DNA from: Brachybacterium sp.
Lineage (GTDB): Bacteria > Actinomycetota > Actinomycetes > Actinomycetales > Dermabacteraceae
Direction of reading: 5' to 3'
DNA length: 8,615 bases
Assembly (NCBI GenBank): GCA_027322375.1
Contig: DAHVRS010000506.1
Span: 1-8,615, forward strand
In this document: positions 1 to 7,201 of the stretch, piece by piece
Position numbering within the stretch: position 1 is the stretch's first letter
How the letters are laid out: every line of letters starts with the position of its first letter
The notes under the pieces: model-generated
The model's database searches: none
The model's input: only the letters and a program-made list of their open reading frames with translations
What the model was told of the DNA's origin: nothing
Program-made: the position numbers and the translations under genes

Positions 1-876
1 GGGGCCCGCGAGCAGGCGCTGCGGGCTTTCCGCAGCGGGAAGATCGATGTGCTGGTCGCGACCGACGTCGCCGCCCGCGGCATCGACGTCACCGACGTCA
101 CCCACGTGGTGAACTGGAACTGCCCGGACGACGACAAGACCTACCTCCACCGCACCGGCCGCACCGGCCGCGCGGGCAAGAAGGGCACCGCGATCACCTT
201 CGTGGACTGGGAAGACCTCGCGCGCTGGGCCCTCATCGCCCGGCAGCTGGGGCTCGAGTCGACCGAGGCGGTGGAGACCTACTCGACCTCCGACCACCTC
301 TTCACCGACCTCGACATCCCCACCACCGCCAAGGGCACCCTGCCCAAGGACAAGCGCACCCGCGAGGGCCTGGACGCGGAGGAGATCGAAGACCTCGGCG
401 GTCCGGGCTCCTCGGCGCGCACCGGGCGCGGCGACCGTGACCGGGGCCGTGACGGCGAGCGGCGCGGACGCGACGGTGAGCGTCGTGGCAGCGGCGGTCG
501 CGGTCGTGAGGATCGCGGTGGCCGGGACGAGAGCGGCGGGCGTGAGGAGCGCAGGGGCCGGCCCCGTCGGGACGAAGCCGGCGAGGAGAGCACCTCGCGC
601 GGAGACTCCGCCCCGCAGGACACGTCCGCGGAGGAGACCGGCGCCGAGCGGCCGCGCCGCAGCCGGTCCCGCACTCGCACCCGCCGGGTCCACGGCGAGG
701 TCGTCGAGGGCGGCTCCTCGGAGACAGGCTCCTCCGAGTCCCGTTCCTCCGAGGGCGGCTCCAGCGAGCGCAGCAGCGGTGAGGGCAACAGCCGTCCCCG
801 TCGTCGTCGCTCCCGCGGCGGTCGCGGCCGCGGCGGCAACGGGAACAGCAGCTCCCGCGGTGCGCAGGACGGCTGA
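1..876 (+). CDS. DEAD-box ATP-dependent RNA helicase, C-terminal part (5' end outside window)
   Basis: The frame is open from base 1 to the TGA at 874-876, giving 291 visible residues. Visible are the end of helicase domain 2: [12 protein letters not shown] (residues 3-14), motif [11 protein letters not shown] (20-29) and motif [12 protein letters not shown] (50-59). These bind RNA and ATP in superfamily 2 helicases, which unwind short RNA duplexes during ribosome assembly or mRNA decay. From about residue 133 the protein becomes a low-complexity tail of about 155 residues, rich in Arg, Gly, Asp, Glu and Ser. It has a tandem RDGERRG repeat (150-163), Ser/Glu-rich repeats (238-262) and an RGG-like end (272-279). 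Such tails in RhlE/CshA/DeaD-like actinobacterial helicases usually bind RNA non-specifically. The ATPase motifs (Q, I, DEAD) lie upstream of the window, so the exact subfamily cannot be assigned. The gene converges on the PHP gene and is followed by a strong hairpin. Confidence 0.93.
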   Translation, partial: GAREQALRAFRSGKIDVLVATDVAARGIDVTDVTHVVNWNCPDDDKTYLHRTGRTGRAGKKGTAITFVDWEDLARWALIARQLGLESTEAVETYSTSDHLFTDLDIPTTAKGTLPKDKRTREGLDAEEIEDLGGPGSSARTGRGDRDRGRDGERRGRDGERRGSGGRGREDRGGRDESGGREERRGRPRRDEAGEESTSRGDSAPQDTSAEETGAERPRRSRSRTRTRRVHGEVVEGGSSETGSSESRSSEGGSSERSSGEGNSRPRRRRSRGGRGRGGNGNSSSRGAQDG

Positions 877-892
877 CCCCTCCCGCCCGTGA

Positions 893-929
893 CATGACAG
901 CCCCTGCTCGATGAGCAGGGGCTGTCGTG
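893..929. terminator. Bidirectional intrinsic-type terminator hairpin between helicase and PHP gene
   Basis: The arms 893-909 and 913-929 pair over 17 bp with one T-G wobble and a 3-nt loop (GAT). The 12-bp core CAGCCCCTGCTC/GAGCAGGGGCTG is perfect. It begins 17 nt after the helicase stop and lies 60 nt beyond the PHP stop on the other strand. There is no T-run on either side, as is common for terminators in high-GC actinobacteria. The position between convergent genes suggests it serves both. Confidence 0.75.
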
Positions 930-988
930 CTGTCCGGGCTGATGCGCTGCGCGGGCCGAAGTGCGGTCCGGCTGTCAGACGGCGGGGG

Positions 989-1873
989 TCAGGGGCGCAG
1001 CACCCGGGTCCCGCTCGTGGCCCGCTCCTCGATCCGCGCGAGCATCTCCGGCGCGGTGAGGTTCTCCCCCAGCAGGTTCGGCTTGCCGGTGCCGTGGAAG
1101 TCGCTGCCCCCGGTGACGATCAGGTCGTGGCGCTGCGCGATCTCGCGAAGGCCCGCGATCTCGTTCGGGCCGTGCTCGCGGTGCTCCACCTCGAGGCCGT
1201 CCAGCCCCGCCGCGATCATCTCCTCGAGCAGCGCCAGCGGGAGCTCGTCGTCCCTGGTGACCGAGCCCGGATGGGCGAGGACCGAGACACCGCCCGCCGC
1301 ACGGATCGCCCGCACCGTCTCGAAGGGAGATGGCGCGTCATAGGGGACGTAGTAGGGGCCCGAGGCGCGCAGCAGCTCATCGAACGCCGCGGAGCGGTCC
1401 GCGCTCACCCCGGCCGCGACGAGGGCGTCGGCGATATGGGGCCGGCCGATCACGGTCGTCTCCCCCGCCACCTGTGCCTCCACATCCTCCCAGCGCAGCG
1501 GATGATCCTTCGCGATCAGCTCCACCATGCGCCGGGCACGATCCACCCGGGCATCGCGCGCCTCGGCCATGGCGGCAGCGAGCTCCGAGCGGGGCGAGGG
1601 ATCCACGAGCAGGGCGAGGATGTGCACGCTGCGATGGCCGTGCTCGGCGGAGACCTCGATGCCCGGCACCGCCGCGACGCCGTTCGCGGCCACGGCGGCC
1701 GGCAGCTCCGGCCACCCGGCCACGGTGTCGTGGTCGGTCAGCGCGAGCACGTCCAGTCCCGCAGTGCGCGCCTGCGCATACAGCTCTCCCACCGAGGTGG
1801 TGCCGTCGGACCACGAGGTGTGGGAGTGCAGGTCGATGCGCTGCGGCCCCGGGGAGTCTGACCTCTCACTCAT
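989..1873 (-). CDS. PHP-domain metal-dependent phosphoesterase (TrpH/YciV-like)
   Basis: This is a 294-residue cytosolic protein of the polymerase and histidinol phosphatase superfamily. All metal-site motifs are present in order: DLHSHTSWSDG (14-24), TDHD (46-49), GIE (71-73), H84 in SVHILAL, RPHIADAL (144-151), LAHPG (199-203), EVEH (228-231) and SDFHG (257-261). The spacing fits the TrpH/RnaAM group, whose E. coli member YciV is a 5'-3' exoribonuclease and 3',5'-nucleotide bisphosphate phosphatase. The exact substrate here is inferred. The start is ATG 1873, because the family begins just before the DLHSHT motif; the open frame further upstream would run into the divergent aminopeptidase gene. 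No Shine-Dalgarno is seen, but a TANNNT box stands at the spacing of a leaderless promoter. It is transcribed away from pepP and towards the helicase. Confidence 0.9.
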   Translation of the reverse strand: MSERSDSPGPQRIDLHSHTSWSDGTTSVGELYAQARTAGLDVLALTDHDTVAGWPELPAAVAANGVAAVPGIEVSAEHGHRSVHILALLVDPSPRSELAAAMAEARDARVDRARRMVELIAKDHPLRWEDVEAQVAGETTVIGRPHIADALVAAGVSADRSAAFDELLRASGPYYVPYDAPSPFETVRAIRAAGGVSVLAHPGSVTRDDELPLALLEEMIAAGLDGLEVEHREHGPNEIAGLREIAQRHDLIVTGGSDFHGTGKPNLLGENLTAPEMLARIEERATSGTRVLRP

Positions 1874-1879
1874 AGCCCC

Positions 1880-1885
1880 AGGGTA
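1880..1885 (-). promoter_or_regulatory. Candidate -10 box of a leaderless promoter for the PHP gene
   Basis: On the minus strand TACCCT occupies positions -12 to -7 relative to the ATG at 1873. This fits the TANNNT consensus at the spacing expected when transcription begins on the A of the start codon. No purine-rich Shine-Dalgarno other than GGGG lies between it and the ATG. No convincing -35 hexamer is visible. Leaderless genes are common in actinobacteria; the assignment here is inference. Confidence 0.4.
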
Positions 1886-1910
1886 GACCGCGGCGTGAGA
1901 GCATCGTGGG

Positions 1911-3470
1911 GTGAGCACCGACAGCACCGAGAAGACCCCCCGCACCGCGGCCGACGGCGCCGCCGGCACCAGCGAGCGGATGAAGGACCTCGCCTCCCGC
2001 GGCGACTCCCGCTCGCAGCGCCCCGACAACGCCGCCTTCCGCGAGTTCATCGCCTCCGGCTGGGACGAGACCGTCCCCGACGCCGAACGTCGCGAATCCG
2101 CCGACTTCACGCCCGCGCGCCGCGACGCCCTCGTCAGCCGCCTGCCCGCCGCGCGCCTCGTGCTGCCCGCCGGCGTGCTGAAGGTCCGCTCGAACGACAC
2201 CGACTATCCCTTCCGCCCCGACACCGCCTTCGCGTACTACTCCGGACTCGGCACCGACGAGGAGCCCGACAGCGTGCTCGTCGTCGAGCCGTCTGCGGAG
2301 GACCCCAGCCGGGCCGAGGCGACCTACTTCTTCCGCCCCCGCGCCGGCTTCGACACCTCCGAGTTCTACGCCGACTCCCGCTACGGCGAGATGTGGGTGG
2401 GCCGCCGCCCCACCGTCGCCGAGGCCGCCCAGCGGCTCGGGATCGAGGTCCGCCACATCGACGAGCTGCGCGACCACCTCGCCAAGGACGTCGGCGCCCA
2501 GCTGTCCCTGACCGTCATGCCGGGTGTGGACCAGACCGTCGAGGCGATGGTCGAGGAGATCCGCGCGCAGAACGGCCTGCCCGGCGGGGACGAGGCCGAA
2601 GGGGAGAAGTCCGCGCTCAAGGAGGCCGCGAGCGAGGCCCGCCTGGTCAAGGACGCCTACGAGGTGCGTCAGATGCGCGAGGCCGTCGCCGCGACCCTGC
2701 GCGGCTTCGAGGACGTGGTGCGCCGCCTGCCGGAGGCCGTCGGCCACCCGCGCGGCGAGCGCGTCATCGAGGGCGTCTTCGCCGCGACCGCGCGCGCCGA
2801 CGGCAACGGCGTCGGCTACGACACGATCGCCGCCGCCGGCGACCACGCCTGCACCCTGCACTGGACCCGCAACAACGGCGCAGTCCGTCCCGACGAGCTC
2901 GTGCTCATCGACGCGGGTGTGGAGATCGACTCCCTCTACACCGCCGACATCACCCGCACCCTCCCCGTCTCCGGCACCTTCTCCCCCGTCCAGCGGAAGG
3001 TCTACGACGCCGTGCTCGACGCGGCCGATGCTGCCTTCGCCGTCGCCCGGCCCGGGCTGCTGTTCCGCGACCTGCACACCGCCGCGATGGAGGTGCTCGC
3101 CGCGCGCCTCGAGGAGTGGGGCCTGCTGCCCGGCACCGCCGAGGAGTCCCTCGCCCCCGAGGGCCAGTGGCACCGCCGCTGGATGCCGCACGGCACCAGT
3201 CACCACCTCGGCATGGACGTGCACGACTGCGCCCAGGCGCGCCGCGAGATGTACCTCGATGCCGAGCTCGTGCCCGGCATGGTGTTCACGATCGAGCCGG
3301 GCCTGTACTTCAAGGAGAACGACCTGCTGGTCCCCGAGGAGCTGCGCGGCATCGGCGTGCGCATCGAGGACGACGTGCTCGTCACCGAGGACGGGGTCGA
3401 GAACCTCTCCGCCGCCGCGCCCCGCCGCGCCGAGGACATCGAGGCCTGGATGGCCTCCCTGCAGTCGTGA
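1911..3470 (+). CDS. pepP: Xaa-Pro aminopeptidase (aminopeptidase P, M24B family)
   Basis: A 519-residue metallopeptidase that removes the N-terminal residue from peptides with proline in position 2. It has an N-terminal creatinase-like domain (about 65-200; motifs LVLPAG 83-88, KVRSNDTDYPFRP 91-103, FYADSRYGE 152-160) and a C-terminal pita-bread catalytic domain (about 245-515). All five dinuclear metal ligands are visible: D334 (LIDAG), D346 (ADITRT), H431 (HGTSHHLG), E462 (TIEPG) and E486 (RIEDD). The conserved histidines H317 (LHW), H427 and H438 (DVHD) are also there. No signal peptide or membrane helix is seen, so it is cytosolic. The start is GTG 1911, which gives the N-terminal lead (NAAFREFIASGW) usual in actinobacterial homologues. 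Only a weak Shine-Dalgarno precedes it; ATG 1980 is the alternative. It is the first gene of a four-gene operon and its TGA overlaps the next start. Confidence 0.93.
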   Translation: MSTDSTEKTPRTAADGAAGTSERMKDLASRGDSRSQRPDNAAFREFIASGWDETVPDAERRESADFTPARRDALVSRLPAARLVLPAGVLKVRSNDTDYPFRPDTAFAYYSGLGTDEEPDSVLVVEPSAEDPSRAEATYFFRPRAGFDTSEFYADSRYGEMWVGRRPTVAEAAQRLGIEVRHIDELRDHLAKDVGAQLSLTVMPGVDQTVEAMVEEIRAQNGLPGGDEAEGEKSALKEAASEARLVKDAYEVRQMREAVAATLRGFEDVVRRLPEAVGHPRGERVIEGVFAATARADGNGVGYDTIAAAGDHACTLHWTRNNGAVRPDELVLIDAGVEIDSLYTADITRTLPVSGTFSPVQRKVYDAVLDAADAAFAVARPGLLFRDLHTAAMEVLAARLEEWGLLPGTAEESLAPEGQWHRRWMPHGTSHHLGMDVHDCAQARREMYLDAELVPGMVFTIEPGLYFKENDLLVPEELRGIGVRIEDDVLVTEDGVENLSAAAPRRAEDIEAWMASLQS

Positions 3471-4831
3471 GCAGCCCCGCCGCGCCGCGGTTCTACGCGG
3501 CGCGCCTGGTCGGCACCTCCGTCTTCGACCCGATCGGGGACCAGGTCGCGAAGGTCCGCGACGTGGTCGTGGTGCCGCAGTCCCGCACGAGCGCCCGCGC
3601 CGTGGGGCTCGTGGTCGAGGTCGCGGCGAAGAGGCGCGTGTTCCTGCCGATCACGCGCGTCACCTCGATCTCCCCCGGCCAGGTCATCTCCACCGGGGTG
3701 CTCAACGTGCGCCGCTTCGAGAAGCGCACCGGGGAGCTGCTGGTGATCGGCGACCTGCTGGACCGTGCGGTGACGCTGCACGACGGGACCGGCGAGGCGA
3801 CCGTGCTGGACATCGCCCTGGACCAGAACCGGCACCGCGACTGGGAGGTCTCGCGCCTGCACGTGCGGCGCCGGCGCAAGGGCGGCTCGCTCTCCCGCCT
3901 GGTCAGCCGCGGCGAGACCCTCACCGTGGAGCTCAGCGCCGTCACGGGGCTGTACGGCACCCAGGCCGAGCAGTCCGCGCACCTGCTGGCCGCCTCCTAC
4001 CAGGACCTCAACCCCGCCGACCTCGCCGAGGTGATGCAGGAGCTCGAGCCCAAGCGCCGCATCGAGCTGGCCGGGGAGCTGGCCGATGAGCGCCTCGCTG
4101 ACGTGCTCGAGGAGCTGCCCGAGGACATCCGCGTCGAGGTGGTCACCGGCCTGGACGCGAAGCGCGCCGCGGACGTGCTGGACGTGATGGACCCCGATGA
4201 TGCCGCGGACCTCGTCCAGGAGCTGCCCGACGCGGTCGCCTCCGAGCTGCTGGAGCTGATGGAGCCGGAGGAGGCCGAGGACGTGCGCCGCCTCATGGCC
4301 TACGACGAGTACACCGCCGGCGGCATGATGACCACCGAGCCGCTCATCGTCGCGCCCGAGACCCCGGTCGCGCACTGCCTGGCGATGATCAGCCGCGAGG
4401 CGATCCACGCCGCGCTCGCCTCGACCGTGCACGTGTGCCGCTCGCCGCTGGAGACCCCGACGGGCACGCTGCTGGGCATCGTCCATTTCCAGCAGCTGCT
4501 GCGCGAGCGGCCCGACCGGCCCGTCGGCGAGATCCTCGACGCGGACAAGGTCGCCGTCCAGCCCACCGCTCCCCTGTCCTTCGTGACCCGCGAGATGGCG
4601 ACCTACAACCTCGTCTCCATCCCCGTGGTGGACGATGACGGGCGCCTGCTCGGCGCGGTCACCGTCGACGACGTGCTCGACCACGTGCTGCCGGATGACT
4701 GGCGCGAGCAGGACGAGCCCCACACCACCACCGGGCAGATCGACCTCTCCGAGATCGCGCGTGCCACCTCGCGCGAGAACGAGGACGGCCCTGCCAGCAC
4801 GACCACGCCCGGCTCGACGCAGGAGCGGTGA
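3467..4831 (+). CDS. Soluble PRC-barrel/MgtE_N/CBS-domain protein (Mg2+ transporter-like regulatory module)
   Basis: A 454-residue protein with no transmembrane helix. It has two PRC-barrel-like beta-rich segments at the N-terminus (about 8-85 and 88-165), an MgtE N-terminal superhelical domain (about 175-280, repeating short helices with LEELPED and MDPDDAADL), the MgtE signature YTAGGMM (282-288), then two CBS domains (about 290-345 and 350-410). In true MgtE channels the N and CBS domains sense cytosolic Mg2+ and gate a five-helix pore; that pore is missing here, so this is not a transporter by itself. In actinobacteria the architecture recurs (from memory, Rv1232c in M. tuberculosis) next to DUF1003 and mrp; its role is unproven. 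The start is GTG 3467, in a GTGA overlap with the pepP stop and without a Shine-Dalgarno, implying translational coupling. The frame is open far upstream, but that part antagonises pepP and is spurious. Confidence 0.9.
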   Translation: MSSPAAPRFYAARLVGTSVFDPIGDQVAKVRDVVVVPQSRTSARAVGLVVEVAAKRRVFLPITRVTSISPGQVISTGVLNVRRFEKRTGELLVIGDLLDRAVTLHDGTGEATVLDIALDQNRHRDWEVSRLHVRRRRKGGSLSRLVSRGETLTVELSAVTGLYGTQAEQSAHLLAASYQDLNPADLAEVMQELEPKRRIELAGELADERLADVLEELPEDIRVEVVTGLDAKRAADVLDVMDPDDAADLVQELPDAVASELLELMEPEEAEDVRRLMAYDEYTAGGMMTTEPLIVAPETPVAHCLAMISREAIHAALASTVHVCRSPLETPTGTLLGIVHFQQLLRERPDRPVGEILDADKVAVQPTAPLSFVTREMATYNLVSIPVVDDDGRLLGAVTVDDVLDHVLPDDWREQDEPHTTTGQIDLSEIARATSRENEDGPASTTTPGSTQER

Positions 4832-4833
4832 GC

Positions 4834-5490
4834 ATGGCAGAGCACGGACCCGCCCCGCTGGACGATCCCTCGCCCCGTCGCGGCCCACTTGTGCGCAACC
4901 CCCTGCGCGGCGACGCCTTCGGACGCGGCGCCGAGGCCTTCGCGCGCATGATGGGCACGCCCGCGTTCCTCGTGGGCATGACCCTGTTCTGCGCGGTGTG
5001 GCTCACCTGGAACTCGCTCGCGCCCGAGAGCGCCCAGTTCGACCCGCGCGCCCTGAACTTCACCCTGCTCACGCTGATCCTCTCGCTGCAGGCCTCGTAC
5101 GCCGCGCCGCTGCTGCTGCTCGCCCAGAACCGGCAGGACGACCGCGACCGCGTCCAGGCCGAGCAGGATCGCCAGTCCAACGAGCGCAACCACGCCACCA
5201 CCGACTTCATCACCCGCGAGATCGCCTCGCTGCGCCTGGCGCTGAATGACGTCGCCACGCGCGACTTCGTCCGCAGCGAGCTGCGTGACCTGCTCGAGGA
5301 GCTCGACGAGCCGCCCGCCCCGCAGCCCGACGTCGACACCCTGCGCGCCCTGCTGCGCGAGGAGGTCGCCGCCGCGCTCGCGCAGCAGGGCCAGGCTCTC
5401 GCTCCGCAGGACTCCGCGGGTGCCGCCGCCACCGAGGCGGGAGCAGATCCCGCCACCACCGCAGGAAGGGACCGCAGTGACCACCGCTGA
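4834..5490 (+). CDS. DUF1003 family membrane protein
   Basis: A 218-residue protein. Two membrane helices (about 43-62, VGMTLFCAVWLTW, and 76-97, LTLLTLILSLQASYAAPLLL) flank a short loop. They are followed by the DUF1003 hallmark AAPLLLLAQNRQDDRDR (about 90-106) and a long charged, probably coiled-coil cytoplasmic segment (100-155). The last 60 residues are Ala/Pro/Glu-rich and disordered-looking. The function of DUF1003 is unknown; these proteins recur beside MgtE_N/CBS proteins in actinobacteria. The start is ATG 4834, with GGAG 8 nt upstream. GTG 4828, overlapping the preceding stop as GTGA, is possible but its Shine-Dalgarno would be only 2 nt away. The 3' end overlaps mrp by 14 nt. Confidence 0.9.
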   Translation: MAEHGPAPLDDPSPRRGPLVRNPLRGDAFGRGAEAFARMMGTPAFLVGMTLFCAVWLTWNSLAPESAQFDPRALNFTLLTLILSLQASYAAPLLLLAQNRQDDRDRVQAEQDRQSNERNHATTDFITREIASLRLALNDVATRDFVRSELRDLLEELDEPPAPQPDVDTLRALLREEVAAALAQQGQALAPQDSAGAAATEAGADPATTAGRDRSDHR

Positions 5491-6622
5491 GAAGCCCGGC
5501 GACGACCGCGTCGCAGCCATCCACGAGGCGCTGAACGGGGTGATGGACCCCGAGATCCACCGTCCCCTCCCCGAGCTGGGGATGGTCGACTCGGTCGAGG
5601 TGGACGAGGACGGCATCGCGCGCGTGCACATCCTCGTCACCATCGAGGGCTGCCCCATGCGCGACCGCATCGAGCGCGACACCGCCGAGGCGACCGCGAC
5701 CGTCCCGGGCCTGACCCGCGTGGAGGTCACCACCTCCGCGATGACCGAGGAGCAGCGGCGCGAGCTCACCACCCGCCTGCGTCAGGGCCGGCGTCAGATC
5801 CCCTTCAACCAGCCCGGCTCACTCACCCGCATCTTCGCGGTCTCCTCCGGCAAGGGCGGGGTCGGGAAGTCCACGGTCACCGCGAACCTCGCCGCCGCGA
5901 TGGCGGCCGACGGGCTGCGCGTGGGCGTCATCGACGCGGACATCCACGGCTTCTCGATGCCGGGCATGTTCGGGATCACCGATCAGCCCACCAAGGTCTC
6001 CGACCTGCTCATGCCGCCCGTCGGCCATGGCGTCGCCGTGATGAGCATCGGCATGTTCGTGCCCGAGGGGCAGGCAGTGGTGTGGCGTGGCCCGAAGATG
6101 CACCGCGCGATCGAGCAGTTCGCCTCCGACGTGTTCTGGGGCGACCTCGACGTGCTCCTGCTGGACCTCCCGCCGGGCACCGGTGACGTCGCGATCTCCG
6201 TCGCGCAGCTGCTGCCCGCGGCGAAGATGGTCGTGGTGACCACCCCTCAGCAGTCCGCCGCCTCGGTCGCCGAGCGCGTCGGCTCGCTCGCGAAGTCCAC
6301 CGAGCAGGAGATCGCCGGGGTCGTGGAGAATATGGCCGGGCTGACCCTGCCGGACGGCTCCGTGATGGACGTCTTCGGCACCGGCGGCGGTGACCGCGTC
6401 GCGGCGACCCTCGCCGAGGCGGTCGCGCACCCTGTGCCGGTGCTGGGCCGGATCGGGCTGGACCCTGCGCTGCGCGAGGGCGCGGACTGCGGCGTCCCGC
6501 TCGTGGTCTCCGCCCCGGACTCCCCCACCTCCCAGGCGCTGAAGGCCGTGGCGCGCTCGCTCGTGCACACGCCGCGCGGGCTGGCCGGGATGAAGCTTCC
6601 GCTGGCCGTCGCCCGCTCCTGA
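5477..6622 (+). CDS. mrp: Mrp/ApbC family P-loop ATPase (iron-sulfur cluster carrier-like)
   Basis: A 381-residue cytosolic protein with an N-terminal MIP18/DUF59 domain (about 11-88, with the conserved EGCPM at 57-61) and a SIMIBI ATPase domain (about 118-365). The ATPase motifs are the deviant Walker A GKGGVGKS (125-132), VIDADIHG (151-158) and DLPPGTGD (230-237). Mrp/ApbC/Nbp35 proteins bind and transfer [4Fe-4S] clusters to apo-enzymes with ATP hydrolysis. The CxxC motif that holds the bridging cluster after ENM is absent: VVENMAGLTLPDG (282-294) has no cysteine, and only C59 and C338 occur in the protein. The start is GTG 5477, with GGAAGGG 6 nt upstream, overlapping the DUF1003 stop. 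The open frame continues upstream but only as a shadow of DUF1003. It is the last gene of the operon and is followed by a strong hairpin. Confidence 0.94.
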   Translation: MTTAEKPGDDRVAAIHEALNGVMDPEIHRPLPELGMVDSVEVDEDGIARVHILVTIEGCPMRDRIERDTAEATATVPGLTRVEVTTSAMTEEQRRELTTRLRQGRRQIPFNQPGSLTRIFAVSSGKGGVGKSTVTANLAAAMAADGLRVGVIDADIHGFSMPGMFGITDQPTKVSDLLMPPVGHGVAVMSIGMFVPEGQAVVWRGPKMHRAIEQFASDVFWGDLDVLLLDLPPGTGDVAISVAQLLPAAKMVVVTTPQQSAASVAERVGSLAKSTEQEIAGVVENMAGLTLPDGSVMDVFGTGGGDRVAATLAEAVAHPVPVLGRIGLDPALREGADCGVPLVVSAPDSPTSQALKAVARSLVHTPRGLAGMKLPLAVARS

Positions 6623-6662
6623 GCGCGGCACGACCCCTGAACACAGCACGCCCCCAGCACAA

Positions 6663-6694
6663 CGCCCCCGTCCGGTGCTCACCGGACGGGGGCG
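6663..6694. terminator. Bidirectional terminator hairpin between mrp and tatB
   Basis: A perfect 15-bp inverted repeat, CGCCCCCGTCCGGTG (6663-6677) against its complement (6680-6694), with 2 nt between the arms (in practice 14 bp and a 4-nt loop). An outer pair, CACAGCA (6642-6648) with TGCTGTG (6696-6702), could extend the structure. It lies 40 nt after the mrp stop and 22 nt after the tatB stop on the other strand. No U-tract is present. Confidence 0.8.
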
Positions 6695-6716
6695 CTGCTG
6701 TGAAAGGCGTGTGGGC

Positions 6717-7136
6717 TCAGGTGGCCTCGTCGTCGAAGGGGGCGCGCTGAGGGCCCTCATCCTTCGCCGAGCGGCTCGTCCCGGAGCCGGACTTCGACGT
6801 GGCCGCCGCTCCGGCGGCGGCACCGCCTGCGGCGACGCTGAGCGCCTCCTTGCTGGGCAGCAGCTCCTCGATGTCGGTGTCGCCCCAGGCCTCGCGGATG
6901 ATGCGGCGCGGGTCGTACTGGCGCGGGTCGTACTTCTTGAGGTCCTCGATGGCAATGCCCATCTCATCCTCGACCGTGCTGCGCGAATCGTCCACCCAGC
7001 GTCGTGCCTGGCGCACCCATCGCACCATCTGACGCGTCACGTCCGGCAGGCGCTGGGGGCCCACAACCACCAGGAACACGATGAGCAGGACGACGAGCTC
7101 CCAGCCGCCGAGGCCCATGAATCCGGTGCCGCCCAT
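6717..7136 (-). CDS. tatB: Sec-independent (twin-arginine) protein translocase subunit TatB
   Basis: A 139-residue protein that with TatC forms the receptor for folded proteins bearing twin-arginine signal peptides. One N-terminal membrane helix (about 12-26, ELVVLLIVFLVVV) is preceded by Glu13 and followed by the hinge GPQRLP (26-31). An amphipathic cytoplasmic helix follows (32-65, with VRWVRQARRWVDD), then the segment KYDPRQYDPRRIIREA (68-83) typical of actinobacterial TatB, and an Ala/Gly/Ser-rich tail. TatA would be shorter and lack this charged extension. The start is ATG 7136 with AGGTGG 5 nt upstream; ATG 7118 (giving MGLGGWEL) resembles the usual family start but has a poorer ribosome site. 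No tatA or tatC lies in the window. It is divergent from the methyltransferase. Confidence 0.92.
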   Translation of the reverse strand: MGGTGFMGLGGWELVVLLIVFLVVVGPQRLPDVTRQMVRWVRQARRWVDDSRSTVEDEMGIAIEDLKKYDPRQYDPRRIIREAWGDTDIEELLPSKEALSVAAGGAAAGAAATSKSGSGTSRSAKDEGPQRAPFDDEAT

Positions 7137-7175
7137 TGTCCACCTGTCGTCGTCGAGGTCCGCTGATGCGCCGCC

Positions 7176-7200
7176 ATTATTGCATCGCGCATGGCATGCG
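7176..7200 (-). promoter_or_regulatory. Candidate tatB promoter with embedded 13-bp palindrome
   Basis: On the minus strand AATAAT (7176-7181, five of six matches to TATAAT) stands 39 nt upstream of the tatB start, in one of the few AT-rich spots of the window. A poor -35 (TGAACC, 7200-7205, 18-bp spacer) is possible. Between them is the perfect palindrome CGCATG-G-CATGCG (7188-7200), well placed for a repressor site. The promoter and operator calls are inference; the sequences are visible. Confidence 0.4.
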
Positions 7201-7201
7201 G

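Noticed and set aside
279..895. Minus-strand and alternative-frame open frames over the helicase tail
   Set aside because: The tail's repetitive GC-rich sequence keeps all frames open. Only frame 1 continues from the helicase motifs.
931..974. Similar GTCCGGCTG-like words at 931-940 and 966-974
   Set aside because: Two near-matches of 9-10 nt in such GC-rich sequence are not above chance.
911..1875. Plus-strand open frames opposite the PHP gene
   Set aside because: Their translations are Arg/Pro/Ala-rich and without motifs, while the minus strand encodes a full set of PHP metal motifs.
1874..1910. A Mg2+ riboswitch (M-box) ahead of the MgtE-like operon
   Set aside because: Only 37 bp precede the first gene, too short for an M-box, and the MgtE-like gene itself has no leader.
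1895..3466. A 978-aa reading of the CBS gene starting at 1895
   Set aside because: The first 524 residues are an Arg-rich out-of-frame reading of pepP. Homology begins only after GTG 3467.
1866..4888. Two long minus-strand open frames (1866-3224 and 3200-4888) opposite pepP and the CBS gene
   Set aside because: They are GC-driven shadows of well-supported genes. Their translations are low-complexity (Gly, Val, Leu, Asp, His) with no family resemblance, and no ribosome site was seen.
5246..5476. An N-terminal extension of Mrp
   Set aside because: This is the out-of-frame reading of the DUF1003 gene. GTG 5477 has a good ribosome site and starts directly before the MIP18 domain.
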